NCBI RefSeq assembly: GCF_019649055.1
Contig: NW_026570223.1
Location: forward strand, 3,759,292 to 3,823,291
Length of the DNA stretch: 64,000 bases
Source: Paramacrobiotus metropolitanus
Lineage: Eukaryota > Tardigrada > Eutardigrada > Parachela > Macrobiotidae
Reading direction: 5' to 3'
Positions 1 to 11,180 of this stretch are shown here, piece after piece. The translations under genes were made by a program, and so were the position numbers. The notes beneath the pieces are model-generated. The model worked only from the letters and a program-made list of their open reading frames with translations. It was not told where the DNA came from and did no database searches. Each line of letters starts with the position of its first letter. Position 1 is the first letter of the stretch.

Positions 1-3000
1 CGGTTGGGGGGATGTTGGACGAGAGGCCGGTTTGGCCCTCTCTGGCTTCTTGGCTTTTCTCGACTGTTTACCTCTTTGAGAGTTGGCCGAGTGAATTACT
101 TGTGCGCCATGTGCCAAGTCCTCTAATGTCCCTGTTATAGGAAAGGATACTGGCTGGCCAAAGGGGATGTCATCCACTCTGGCTGGCATGGTTGACAAGA
201 CAGTTGGAACAATGGCCGTTGGACCTGTTCCTGTTTGGCTCTGGTCGGCTGGTGTCTTTGGTGGGGTTTTGGCCTTCGATGGTCCCGGTGTTGGCTCAAC
301 TTGTGGCGTAACCACAACTGACCCTGACGGGGATGTGTCCATCGGTTCTGGCTCTGGAGGCGCCTGCGTCTTAGGTGGCACCACTGTCGGTGCAGTTGAT
401 GATAGCCGTTCGGCCATCATTGGATCTTTCTCCGGTGAGGGAAAGAGACGTCTGCGCCTTCTTATCCAGTAGTCCGACACCATTCTGAGCACAAGCCGGC
501 GAAGCATGTCGGTAAACATGTCGTAATCTTCCGGCCTATTCTGGTCTTTAGCCTCCTGTCGCTTTCTGAGGAGGTAAGGATACTGCCGTCGGTCATTGTT
601 TTCGGCATGGGCCACAAGGTGTCTCTGCTCCGTTGGAGTGAGGGCACTCATGGGCGTTAAGGCCGAATCTGCTTCCACCTGTTCGGTCGGAAGTTCAATG
701 ACAATTTTGGCCTTTGCCGGGACTGCAGGTTCTGGTGGCGGGATCCGTTCAACCGTTATGGTCATAACCGGCTGCTGAGAAGATGAAGTGTCCATCCTCT
801 CCTTGTCCGGTGATTTGCCTGGCCGGCTCGGTGTGAACCGGGGAGGTGTTGGTTCTGGGGCCGGCATACTTGGCATTCGCGCCGGTTGTGTTGTGGCGCG
901 CCCAGGAGAAGTCCGTTTTTCGGGAGACCGGCTTTTGCGAGGTGATCTCCTCGGTAGAGGAGATTTATCCCTCACGGTCTCATACAGGACGCGTTGGACG
1001 TCTTTGTCCAAGTCTTCTTCGTCCTCGCTGGACAGAACGCCGTAGTAGGCTGCCGGGAATTGAGGAATTTCCTCATCACTTTGGACCTCCTCCGGTGGGA
1101 GTTGGTCTTCCACTGGTTGGCCCGGTCTTGGGCGTGGTTCCACTGTCCAAGCTCTTGGGTTGATATGTGGCCCTCGGATGTATATCGCGTGTTCGATGAT
1201 TTCGCCAGGCAGTTGGCGCTGGCGGAGGGCCTGGCTTTTGCTTCGCATAGCCATAAGTCTTCGGATGAGGATGTTCCGTTCTTGGACCAATAACTGACAG
1301 CTCCGGTTGGTGCGGTCAATCTCATGTTCGGTCAGGTTCGGATCGCCGGCGCGTATCCGCTGGCGCATGTCCTCTTCCGTGAGGTTTAAGCGAAGATCAA
1401 CTTCTATGATCTCGCTGACCAGTTCGTTATGCGGGTCCATTTGATAATGGCTGGTTGGGCCCGGTGGGGTCAACCGCTTACGTTGCCTCGTTTAAGGCTC
1501 GTCCGTGCCGTTGTCCCTGATGGGATTGGCCGCTCCTCCGGTGGTGAGAGCACTTGGCCCTGTCCTGGGAACTTCTTTGGCGGTGATTTCTTCTTCTTGG
1601 TCGTTAGACCGCGAAGAACCAAAGTTGGGTGGCTAGTCGCAGGCTTAAGTATGGGTGGCCCGGGCCTGGTAGGGCCGGGGCGTTCCAAGTCCATTGATGG
1701 GCCACTCCTCGTTGGAGGAGTGGGCCTGCGTCTTGGATTCAGTTCCAAGTCCATCGGTGGTCCTCTCCATGCTGGGAGTGACCGTTGTGAAGGCGGCTCC
1801 TCTGCCTCTGGAGGAGTCCGTTTCTTCCTGGTGAACCTGGGCGACTGTGGCCCTCCGGTTGTAACTGGGGTGGCCGTTCTTTCGGCTGGCTTTCCTCCGG
1901 TCGATTTCCTGTCCGTTGGACGGACGACCAAAGTGCCGCCTGAAGTATCGCCTTCAATTCGGTTTGGCGTGGGCGTGATGTCTGATGAAGCCGTTGGCTC
2001 ATCGACTGCCATTGGACTTGCCGGTGCACCATCCGGTTGGACTGGTGCTGGCTCAGGTTGGGCCTGTTTCTCCGGCGAGAGCTCGAAAGTTTTATCGAGC
2101 AAACTCACGTCCATTTCCGTGTCCTGTGGTGGAATTTCCATGCTGACGTCGGCGGTAGCGGTTTCAGCAGTGTCCACAGGTTGGCTTAATGTTGACCCAG
2201 GCACGGTTGGTGCTGGGGCCAATGTTGGGCCTTGGACCAAAGTTGGGTCCGCCGATGTTGAGGCGACTGGTGCTTGTACAGTGGTCGGCGCCGTAGGCGC
2301 GGCCACTGGATCTGGTCGCCATTCATTCACCGGGTCGAAGTCACCGGTGCGTTCTGTTGTCGACGGGCCAGGTCGTTGGACCTTATAGTGATCTTCGATG
2401 AAGGTACGGAGCCACCTTATAGTGTGCTCCACAACAACCAACGAATCGCCGGTAGGCATCGTGTTGTTCGGTGTGAGTTCCCTGAGCAAAGCTACCTGGT
2501 GGGATAAGCTTTGCTGCTGTTGGGTCAGCCGGACCACTTCTGAGTCGAATGGGCTGAGGTCCCGTATGCGGTTGAACAGTCGACGATATATATCCTCGGC
2601 GTCTCGAATCAGGGTTCTGACTCGTATCGCCACTGGAATCGTCATTTGAAATGTGCCCGCGTCCGCTTCGGTTAATCTTCTTCGGCGCCGGGCTTCTTCC
2701 TCTTCTCGCCATTGGTCGTAGAGGTCTCGGCGGCCCGATTCAGTGGGCTCTGCCAGTTGGATGATGCTGGCAATGGCGCCGGTTCTGGAAGTGATTGCCT
2801 GAGCCGTTGTGGCTCGCATAATGAGTTCCAGGCGCTCCGCTATTTCTGGTGGCGGCTCCAGTAAGTGTGGCCTTGGTTGGGTTCGCCGTTCTGGCACGAC
2901 CATATGGTCTGGCGGGGCCATTAATCCCGGTACGGGGATAGGGGCGGGCATTTCCAGCCATTCGATGTCGCTTTCAGTATCCGCGTCCGATTGGGACGGA

Positions 3001-5066
3001 GTAGCTGGCCGGCTAAATGCTGGTCCCGCTGCAAGTGTTTCGTTAGAAACCTGCATGATGCGCCTGTATCTATCTCTCAGTTCTTCCGCCGGTCGACGGT
3101 CTGAGGACGAAGTTAGGAGTCCAGGATGGACTCCGCGTGTCGCCGGCCCCGGTCGGGGTGGAGGCAGCACTCGTTCGAGTACTCGGTCAATTAGGCCGAG
3201 CTGGTATCTGCGGTTAAGGGAGTCGCGCGTTTGTGGTCCGGCTGTACCGGTGTCCAATGGCTTCTCCATGCAGCGCAACATGGCCTTTCGCAGCTGAATC
3301 TGATATGCCAGGAGGCGTTGAAGTTCTGCTTCCAAAGCGACTCTTCTGCGAATGGTTGCTATGTCCGTGCCGGTAAGGCCACAAACAACTGTGCGGATTT
3401 CTTCCGTTAAGGCCTCTGCCGCTTGAAGTTCACGGTCCAGGGGCATTAAGTCCAGGTTAGACCGTAAGTCATACGGGGATGATGCTGGTTCACGCTGTTG
3501 TGATCCAGTGGCTACTGCCGCGTCGGTTGGCGCAGGCATGGCCACTGGTGCGGCTGAAGTTTCCCCTGTCGTAGCGGTTACTACGACTGTTGGGTTCAGC
3601 GGCTGTGGTGGTGCCGATGGCGCTGGCGGCGGGCGCGCCGGTGGTATGGCACTTCTGTTCCGGAATTCGTGCGCCATCCTATGTTGTTCCAGCTGCCATC
3701 TCATTTCACGGGCTGCCTCCAGCAGGGCCGGACCGGTTTGGTTATGCAACGGGAGTATTTCGTGCTGGGCCTACCGGAGTGCGATTTCATCTCTGAGTTG
3801 GCGCGCTAAGCGTCGGAACTCATCCTGGTCCTTGACAATCCGCATGACCAAATCACGTTGATGAGGGTCCTGGATGTTCATCCCGCGGATTATCTGCTCC
3901 AGTTCCTTAATTGAGTTCTCTACTTCCGCAAGGTTATCTTGCAGAATGTAGAGTGGAGGTCTGCCATCGGCCAGTGGTTCATCCGGTGGCTCCGAGTGCA
4001 GTGATGGCGTCGACACCGGTTCAATCATGTCGTCGATGTCCGCAATTAATGGTGGTGGCGGCGATGACACAGGTTCTGTCGGTGGGACAGTCTGGTCACG
4101 CCCGGCCAACACCGGGTTTGGTGCTGGCCCTGCAGTCGGGTCCGGTTCAGTAAGGCCAAGTTGGGCCGCCATTGCTGGTGGAACATCTTCTGGCCGGTGG
4201 TATACAGTGTATACGCCATCCACGAATACCCCTAATGGGAAATCGCGCATATCGCGATTACCCGATGTGGTCGGCTGGGATGGCTGCGGCTGTTCCGATC
4301 GGAATGCCTCAAGTCCCGGTTGTGGGGCTGGTATACTAGAATCTGACGGCTCTTGAACCGTAGGTTCAAGTTCTTCCGCAGACGGGTCATACGGCGGTTC
4401 GCCGTATCCGCCATAACCGCCGTAGGGCGGTGGATATCCATAAGGTGGTGGCGGATATGCCCACGGTGGTGGGAATCGCCACTGGTTCTGGTCCGGCTGC
4501 GGCTGGTTCGAAGGTCCAGGCGCAGGATAAGGCGGATATCCGTAGTACGGGTTGTAATATGACGGAGGAGGGTAGCGTGGCCTCGGCCCAGTATGGGCCG
4601 GTGGAGTCTGGACCGTTGGTCCGACTGCTACTGTAGTAGTGGCTGGCTGGTTGGCCGATTGACCACCATACAAGATTGGTCGCGGGCCTGTTGGGCCACG
4701 CGGCATATGTCGGACCGTTCGGCCCGACGAAGAGCTTGGCTGACTGCTGGCTGCCGCCACATTGACCAGGAGTCCGGTGTGGTCGGAGAATGTCCCTGGT
4801 GGCCAATATTGCGGCGGGATGGCCCGTGGTGGCATGGGCTGACTCCGCGGTAGCGGTGTATCAGCCCGTGGTCCGAGTCCAACTGACATGTTGGCCAGCT
4901 GTTCAGCAGTTAAGTTAGCTCTGATATTCGGTACCTGAACACTCGGTGGCCGGTTGGACGACCGAGTGGAAGATCTGCCAGACCAGGATTCCGGTCTTGA
5001 GTATGGGTGTGATCGGCCGCTTCAGTCGGAGTCATCAGCGCGGTCGGTGCGTCTTCGTCCTTCCAT
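1..5066 (-). pseudogene. Very large proline-rich third ORF (ORF3) of the retroelement, broken and running off the window
   Basis: The best start is the ATG at 5066 (begins MEGRRRTD), 314 bp downstream of the integrase stop. The frame is open to position 1 apart from a TGA at 5022-5024, a TAG at 3771-3773 and one frame shift near 1470, so at least about 1,680 codons are present and the C-terminus is missing. From the N-terminus it shows a Ser/Arg-rich start, a Pro/Tyr/Gly-rich low-complexity stretch (about 4400-4600), helical charged segments that look like coiled coil (about 3780-3940, 3320-3440, 2400-2720 and 1200-1440), long Pro/Thr-rich linkers, and basic RRSPRKS-like patches near 910-960. 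I see no signal peptide or membrane segment, so it does not look like an envelope protein although it lies in the env position. I recognise no family. A gag-like structural or nucleic-acid-binding role is inference only. Confidence 0.6.
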
Positions 5067-5379
5067 GGTTCTGTGGGGACACTGTTGCGAGACCAGTTAC
5101 GCTACGTTAGACTCCTACCTAGGGTTAGTTTAGCGTTATAGGTTAGCTACTTCTAAGCTACCTATGTACGATAAGCAACCGATCCATTAAAGTTAAGGTT
5201 AGTTAGTTAAGATAGCGGGCCTGCAGCGTTGGCTGTGACCAATATTAAGGTTTAAGGCCTATTCTTAAAGTCCTTTAAATTAGGCCAATTAAGTTATTTT
5301 AAGTCATTCTGTCCAGCCTTATCAACCGTCTTATCCAATACGCCCGGTTGGAGCGTATTGGCCTTCTGCTTTTTGCTGG

Positions 5380-6660
5380 TTAAGCTTTTCTCTGATTTTT
5401 CTCGACCACAGTTATGTGGGTGAGAAGGTCTTTGTCTGCCTCATCATCAGCAACTTTGTCCTCTTCTAGGACCTGCTGAGCCGTAAGGGTTGCCTTCGGC
5501 TTTTTAGGCGACTTTGGCCTTTTTGGTTTTTCAGGCATCCTCTGACTTGGTAGACTTGGCTTAGGTTCTGGCTTGGACTTGTCAGGTGCGGCCGTTGATT
5601 TATCGGGTTCCGCAGGTACTGACTCTGGGTCGATGACGGCTAATGGCTGGTTCTGGAGTTTGGTCAAGGCTGGCGTCTCGAAGTCCGGTTTGGCCTTCCG
5701 AGGCCGGCCACGGCCACGTTTTGGGGCCGGGTCTTCTGGTTGTGGTTCAGGCCCTTTAAGGCCAGGTATCTTCAGAGTCTTTTGCTGCTCTTCCACGAGT
5801 TTCTTGGAAGGGCCCTTTCCGGGCTTTTGCTTCCTTAGCAGCTTCTCAAGTTTGGTTGTTGCACCTTCCGACTCTGTCTGGTCTTTACACCGTCCCAACT
5901 CTGTAGGTTCAGGTTCGGCGTCGCCGCCCTTCTTCTTAGTTGAACGGGTAATTCGGCGACTTGGGCCGTCCGGGTTGAGGTACGGCTTCAAGCGGTCGAC
6001 ACATACGGTGAGTTCTTCACCGGTGTCTCGCTCTCGGATCCAGTAAGTGTTTGGCTTAGGGATTCCGAGAATGATGTAGATGCCCTCGTACTTGTTTGGA
6101 TTGGTCGGGTCATCCACCATGTTCTTCAGGGTGACCAAGTCCCGCTTCTTGAACTCGGCCTGGGCCTTCTTTTTGTTGTAAATGGCCGCATCCCGTAGGA
6201 ACCCTTCGATGCGAGTTTTCGCAATTTCATGCGCCCGGTTAAGGCGCTGCTGCATCATCTGGACATAACGTTCGTTAGTCGTAAATGTTTCTGGGACGTT
6301 GGTCCCAGTGAGGACGTCTTGCGGTATGGTCATTTCCCGTCCATACAGCATGTGGTATGGCGAGAATCCAGTGGTTGCGTGAACGGCACGGTTCATGCCG
6401 GAAATCACGTAAGGTAAGGCCCGGTGCCAACGATGTTCGTCGCCAGCTCCGCCAAAGCCGCGAATTCCGTCCCAGATGGTTTGCATCTGGCGTTAGACTT
6501 GGCCTTGGCCCTCCGGGTGGTAAGCAGAACCGAACGTTTGTTCGATGCCGAAGATTTTTGCCACTTTGGCGAAGGATTTTGCCAAAGTGGATCAACTTCG
6601 CTGTCCGTATTTTGTACGGACCATCCTTCCGGTGCGCTGTCGGAGGATGTTTCTGACGCC
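5380..6660 (-). pseudogene. Integrase, second half, with GPY/F module and AT-hook tail (broken)
   Basis: Ty3-type integrase joins the cDNA copy to host DNA. Present here are the second catalytic Asp in TDSEV (near 6610), the SAYHPEGQGQV motif (about 6495-6530), then the GIRGFGG...HRWHRALPY and GFSPYHMLYGRE blocks, and a GPY/F-like stretch ending in VDRLKPYL (about 5980-6010). The tail is basic and carries an AT-hook, GRGRPRK, near 5695-5720. The codon where the catalytic Glu belongs is TAA (6493-6495), immediately after GQGQV, and a frame shift separates it from the Asp. Counting across the shift, the Asp and this stop are exactly a DX35E distance apart. The zinc-binding N-terminal part and the first catalytic Asp are missing. 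The final stop is TAA at 5380-5382. The protein is inactive as read. Confidence 0.85.
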
Positions 6661-7040
6661 GATCTGGGGTACGTCATGTTCGTGGTGCGACGTCTCGCTT
6701 TCCCACGTGATCGGTTGGCCTTGGGGTTAACCGAGACTCCGAAAATCGACTTGGTCGCCAGCTGGACGACTGTCGGTCTGGCCTCAACTCTAGGGCCAAA
6801 CAATCCAGGCGCAACCTCTATGCGTCCTGGCATGGCCGCAACTCTAGGGCCATGTGGCTTAGTCGCTGGTTTGGCGCTAAACCTGAATCCGCCGGCGGCT
6901 GGGTTGGCGGCCGGTTCCGGATCCGGGGTTAATTGAACAGGGGGGTTAGTTATATCCGGCGGTTTTGGTTCCAGTAATAGGTCAGATGAGTTGCCGTTAC
7001 TCCCTGACCTTAGGCGTTTCCCGCAGTTGGGCTGGCCCGG
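6595..7040 (-). pseudogene. Pol stub between gag and the deletion junction
   Basis: After the gag TAA (7041-7043) the same frame stays open for about 145 codons and runs straight into the integrase TDSEV motif. The residues are Pro/Lys/Arg-rich and show no protease DTG motif and no RT YVDD-like motif. The simplest reading is that an internal deletion, with its junction around 6.64-6.66 kb, removed protease, RT, RNase H and the first half of integrase. Because the frame continues past the gag stop, pol may have been expressed by stop readthrough in the ancestor, but the stop could equally be a later mutation. Confidence 0.55.
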
Positions 7041-8260
7041 TTAGAGCCACTGCCATTTGCCGTTGGGCTTCAACTGCTGATCGGTTAGCGGTGGTAAGGC
7101 GGTCCTTTCGGTCGCGGGTGTTTGAAATCCGCGTGGCCCGCCGCCGCTTTGACCGTTTCCGCCACTTCCTGATCCGGTGGACGATCTGCGGTTGCCGTTC
7201 CCCCCGGTACCCCGTTGTGGTCGGGCTCTGGGTGGCACCAGGCCGAAGCGGTTGGGATTTTGTGCCCCTGTCTGGTGTCCCTTCATGTACCGCTCGCGCC
7301 AATCCAGGACCCAATTCCGGTTGGGATTGTCCTGGAGGTTCCGGTTGGCGTAGCCGCATTCACTGGTGTTGTGGTTTCCCCAGAGACAGAAGTTGCACGT
7401 TATGGCTTTGTCCCTGGCCCACCTTTCGAACATCCGTTCGATGCGGTCGATATACATGTCGTCCGACTTGCGAGCCTCTGCGGAGTTTTGTGCTTGGCTT
7501 TGGCCGGTTTGGCCTCCGCTGCCTCCTTGGCTCTGGTTGTTGCGTCTGGGGCCATTGCTGTTGCCGCCTCGCTTTCCGCTGAAGCTGGCGTTTTGGCCAC
7601 CAGAGTATCCGCCTCTTTGCGTTCCGCCGCCATTCCCCAGGCCATAGCCAAAGTTACCCTGGTTCGGGTTTTGGCTGTAGCCTCCACCTCCGCCGTTGGG
7701 CGGTGTGGCCCCCCGTTGTGGGGAGTTAAGGTTCACAGCCGCGATGGCGGCGTATGATGGATCCACCTGGGGTTGTGGTGAGATCATCTGATGTGGGGGA
7801 TAGTAGGCCGGCGGTGTTGGCTGACGAGGTACGACTTGGGCTGGTGGCGTCGGTACGGCCGCCCGTATTACCGGGTAATCTTGGCCCGCCTTCCCGTCGT
7901 ACTGAGGCTTTCCTGACGTGAACTGCCGGATGTAGTCCCGAAATTCTGTCGGGGACTTCGGCAGTCGGATGTCCAAGGCGCGGCGCAGTTCGGGCTCTTG
8001 CACATTGGTTTTGAGGAAGTGCAGAGTCATGGTGTCGTCCAAGTTAGCGCGGGCCTGGAGAGTCAGGAAGTCGTCTTAGTATTGTTCCGGAGTTTCGAAC
8101 CCGTGTCGATAAAAACGGTGTGTGATATCACCCAGAGCGTTAGCTTGCTGGTTATTGTCTCCGTAACGATCCTGGAACTTCTGGTGCCATTCTTCGACCG
8201 TATAGCCATCCCCTTCCTCTCGGTTCATTTGGCCCATGTACCACTCTTGACCGGTTTGGT
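7041..8260 (-). pseudogene. Gag capsid and nucleocapsid region with CCHC zinc knuckle
   Basis: This region begins after a frame shift near 8255. In the new frame it gives a typical retrotransposon capsid run (EEWHQKFQDRYG ... FYRHGF ... DDFLTLQARANL). A TAA interrupts it in frame at 8076-8078, between PEQY and DDF. It continues with DIRLPKSPTEFRDYIRQF, then a Gly/Asn/Gln-rich linker (about 7500-7780). The zinc knuckle follows at 7356-7397, then an Arg/Gly-rich tail of the kind that binds RNA. It ends at TAA 7041-7043. The role, inferred from the family, is particle assembly and RNA packaging. Confidence 0.85.
7356..7397 (-). other. CCHC zinc knuckle coding segment
   Basis: The 14 codons read CNFCLWGNHNTSEC, an exact CX2CX4HX4C spacing with all four metal ligands intact. 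This is the nucleic-acid-binding motif of retroviral and Ty3 nucleocapsid. Confidence 0.95.
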
Positions 8261-11180
8261 CAAGGCCCCGTAGATTCGGCTCATGAAGTCAGGGTCCGGC
8301 TTGTTTAAGTCGGAGGACTGCTTACAGATCCGTCGGACCTGTGCAATCCATCCCTTGACCATGGTTTTGGCGCCGTCAAAGGATGGTATGGCGGTACGGT
8401 TATTGGCCTTGGCTGCGGCTTTCGCGTAACGGTTGATGGCCTCCAGGTTATTGAGTGGGGGACTGGCCCTTGGCGAAGGTGCAGGCGTTATCTGCTGTAC
8501 CACCACTTGTGGTGGCGGCTGCAGTGCCTGTGACGCTGGGCCGGGGATATATTGGATGGCTCCGTTGGAAGCCAACCATCCGTATGTCCCATTGGGTAGT
8601 TGGACCAATGTGGGCGCATTCTGGCCCTGGTTTGGCTGAGTAGCCGGTCCGGGTGGTGCCACGGCCGTTGGGCCGGCACCGGGTGGGTGGGGCACACTTT
8701 GGCCCGGGGGCTGGCCCGAGGACACGTTCTGGCCCGGGGGCGCACTTTGGCCCGGTTCTGGCTGGGCTTGGCCCGGTTGGGCTGCCGATGAGACAGGAGG
8801 GCCAGTTAGGCTTAGTTGGCCTATAAGTGGCATTTGCACCGTTGGTGTGCCACTTTGGCCTCCCATCTGTCCAAACGAGAACTTTGGGCTCGGTGGGTGT
8901 GGCCCGTTTGGGTCCGCGCCAGAGGTGTGAGCCTGACCCGAGCCAAAGTATGGGCTCGGGTTGGGGTTCAGGTTCGGATAAAGTGAGCTTGATCCGAAGA
9001 TTCCGTGGCTTGGCGTCTGGTTCTGAGACGGCGGCTGGTTCAGGCCAAAGCTGAATGGCCAGGTTGGCACAGACGGTTGCGTGTGTGTCGCTGGCGTCAC
9101 TACGGTCGTTGGACCCATAGTGGCTGAGGTAGTTGTCGGGACCGGTTGTGGCGGCACGGTTGGTGTCGCCGTTGAAGATCCCTGGTTGACGGGGCTCGAG
9201 GGCGCCGGTATGGTTGGCCCACGAGGCGGTTGTCCCGTCGATGGCTCCGTAAGGAGGACATTAGCATGGTAATGCTGCTGGTGATACACTGGCTGCTGGT
9301 AGAACCGTTGGTCCTGCCGCAGCGCCTCGTCGACTTTGGCTTGTCGACGCTGTGTATCTGAGTCCGGAAAGGTGTGGTATGAGGGTGGCTCAGCGGACAT
9401 CTCGGAATGTAAGTTCTCGAGATGCGACTTTTCCGCGTCTAAGCAGGCGTTCTCCGTGCTTAGATTTTCCAGGTCCTCGTTAAGTTCAGTGATACGTTGG
9501 GTGGCCGCCTGGTAGTCTTTGACCAGACTGGCGTTGTTGGCCTCCAGGTTGATGATCCGGTCATGTTGGCCCTGGATCACCAGTTTGGCTTGGGTGAAGG
9601 CCTGCTCCAATTGGACAAAGTTTTGTTGTCCAATGGCGCTGTTTTGCGCCATCTGAGCCCGAGCCGTTGACTCGGTCCGGAGCTGGTCCTAGAGAGCAGC
9701 ATTCTGCTGCTGGAATTGCACAATTTGTGCTTCCGAGTGGCGGGCCGTTTGGTCCCACTGTCCTCCAGGCTGGGTCGCTTGCAACGGAGTTTGGTAGTTC
9801 TGTTGCAGCATGTTGTAGCCGTTGCGCAGGGCGTTGGTCTCGTCCTGCAGGTTGGCCAGATCGTCGGTTAGGCGATCGTTGTCGATTTGGAGACGGTCCG
9901 TCTCCTCATCAGTTTGGTCAATGGTGACCCTGGCTTGGTGCAGGTCAGATTTGGCCTGGGTCAGCTCGGTCCTCGTTGAGGCGAGCAGGAATTCCAGCCC
10001 CGCCACCGCCACTTCTAGGCGGTGAATGTCCTTGTTGAGCTGGTCGCGCTCAGCATCGGGACACGGGGCCAACTTGAGTTTGGTCAACTCAAGTTGCGCC
10101 TGGGCCTGTAGGGCCAAGGCACGTTTGGCCTCGGCATCCGATTTGGATGCGAGGTTCTTGTACTTGTCGATCATATCGTTCATGTGTTCCTCTGCTGAGA
10201 GGGCCACGACATTTGCGGCGACAAGCTATTTGGTCAGGTCCCGCACTCTGGTCCTGAGGACTTCGTTGTCCTCGATTTCCTCCGGCGGGGTTGCCTGGAT
10301 CAGCTTGTCTGGACTGAATGTGGCGCGGCTTATGTCGAAGGCGGACTGGTTCAAGTCAATGCCTGCCGCGGTCCTGGTCAGATGTCCCAGGTCCAATGGT
10401 GGGAGGTTGGGTCCGGGCTCTGACGTCATCGGTTGGTGATGGCGTCGGTTGGTTCGAGCCATTGGCTTCGAACATGATTGGCGACTGACTCATGAGCGGT
10501 TGGCCCTGGTCATGTCCCATTGGACCAGGCTTTTGGCCTTGGTCCTGCGCCTTGCGCCCACCTTTGGTCACCGTTGGTGCCTCAGGTTGGATCTGGTCCG
10601 AGCCCGGTAGGGTTGGACTTGATATCAGATCCTGGGCCACAAGGTTGGACCGGGCCAAGTTATTGGCACCGGGTTCGACTGGTGTCTTATCCTCACCTGT
10701 GGCCACCGTTGGTGCCGCAGGTTGGACTTGGCCCGGACCAGGTGTGGCCGGTTGGTGCGCCAAGTCCCGAGGGACACTATTGGCCTGGGCCGAGTTATCG
10801 GCACCAGGTTGGCTGTCCTTCGGCGAGTTGGCCGCGGACAGCGCCTCGCGCGCTTCCAGGAATGTATCGTCCATGGTGGCGTCGAGGCTTTCCCCGCTTG
10901 TGTCCAAGTCGGGTGGCAGGATTTGTTTGTCCCGCCTTTCTTTGGCCTCGACCGAACTCGTTGAGCCGGCCGAGTTTGGCTGGTCCGGGTCAGCATCAGC
11001 CTGGCCGGCGGTGCGAAAGGTGTATCGCCCCGCCGCGCCGCGCATTGAGTAGTTTTTACCCAATGGCTTCTTGTAATCATTGGTCTGGCGCCCGTCCATA
11101 GGACTGAACAATCTCCGTTGGAGTTGTTCATGGCTGGTGTATGGCATCACCTTGGCCAAGGCGCTCTGAGTTTGGCCCAT
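8225..11180 (-). pseudogene. Gag N-terminal region: myristoylation-type start, long Pro/Gln-rich and coiled-coil segments
   Basis: The start at 11180 reads MGQTQSALAK and fits the N-myristoylation pattern (Gly2, small residue at position 6), as in many retroviral Gag proteins. The first 270 codons are Pro/Ser/Asp-rich. A frame shift lies between 10462 and 10356. The next segment is predicted coiled coil (about 10200-9400, many Gln/Glu/Leu heptads) and is interrupted by in-frame TAG codons at 10226-10228 and 9689-9691. A Pro/Gly/Gln-rich stretch follows (9.2-8.5 kb), then a helical region entering the capsid, where a second frame shift near 8255 closes the frame at 8225. The N-terminal extension before the capsid is about 950 residues, which is long for a Ty3 gag. 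Confidence 0.7.

Noticed and set aside
1429-2388. Long plus-strand ORF (319 codons) opposite ORF3
   Set aside because: It is the antisense shadow of the GC-rich, proline-rich minus-strand frame and has Gly/Val/Ser-rich shadow composition with no independent features.
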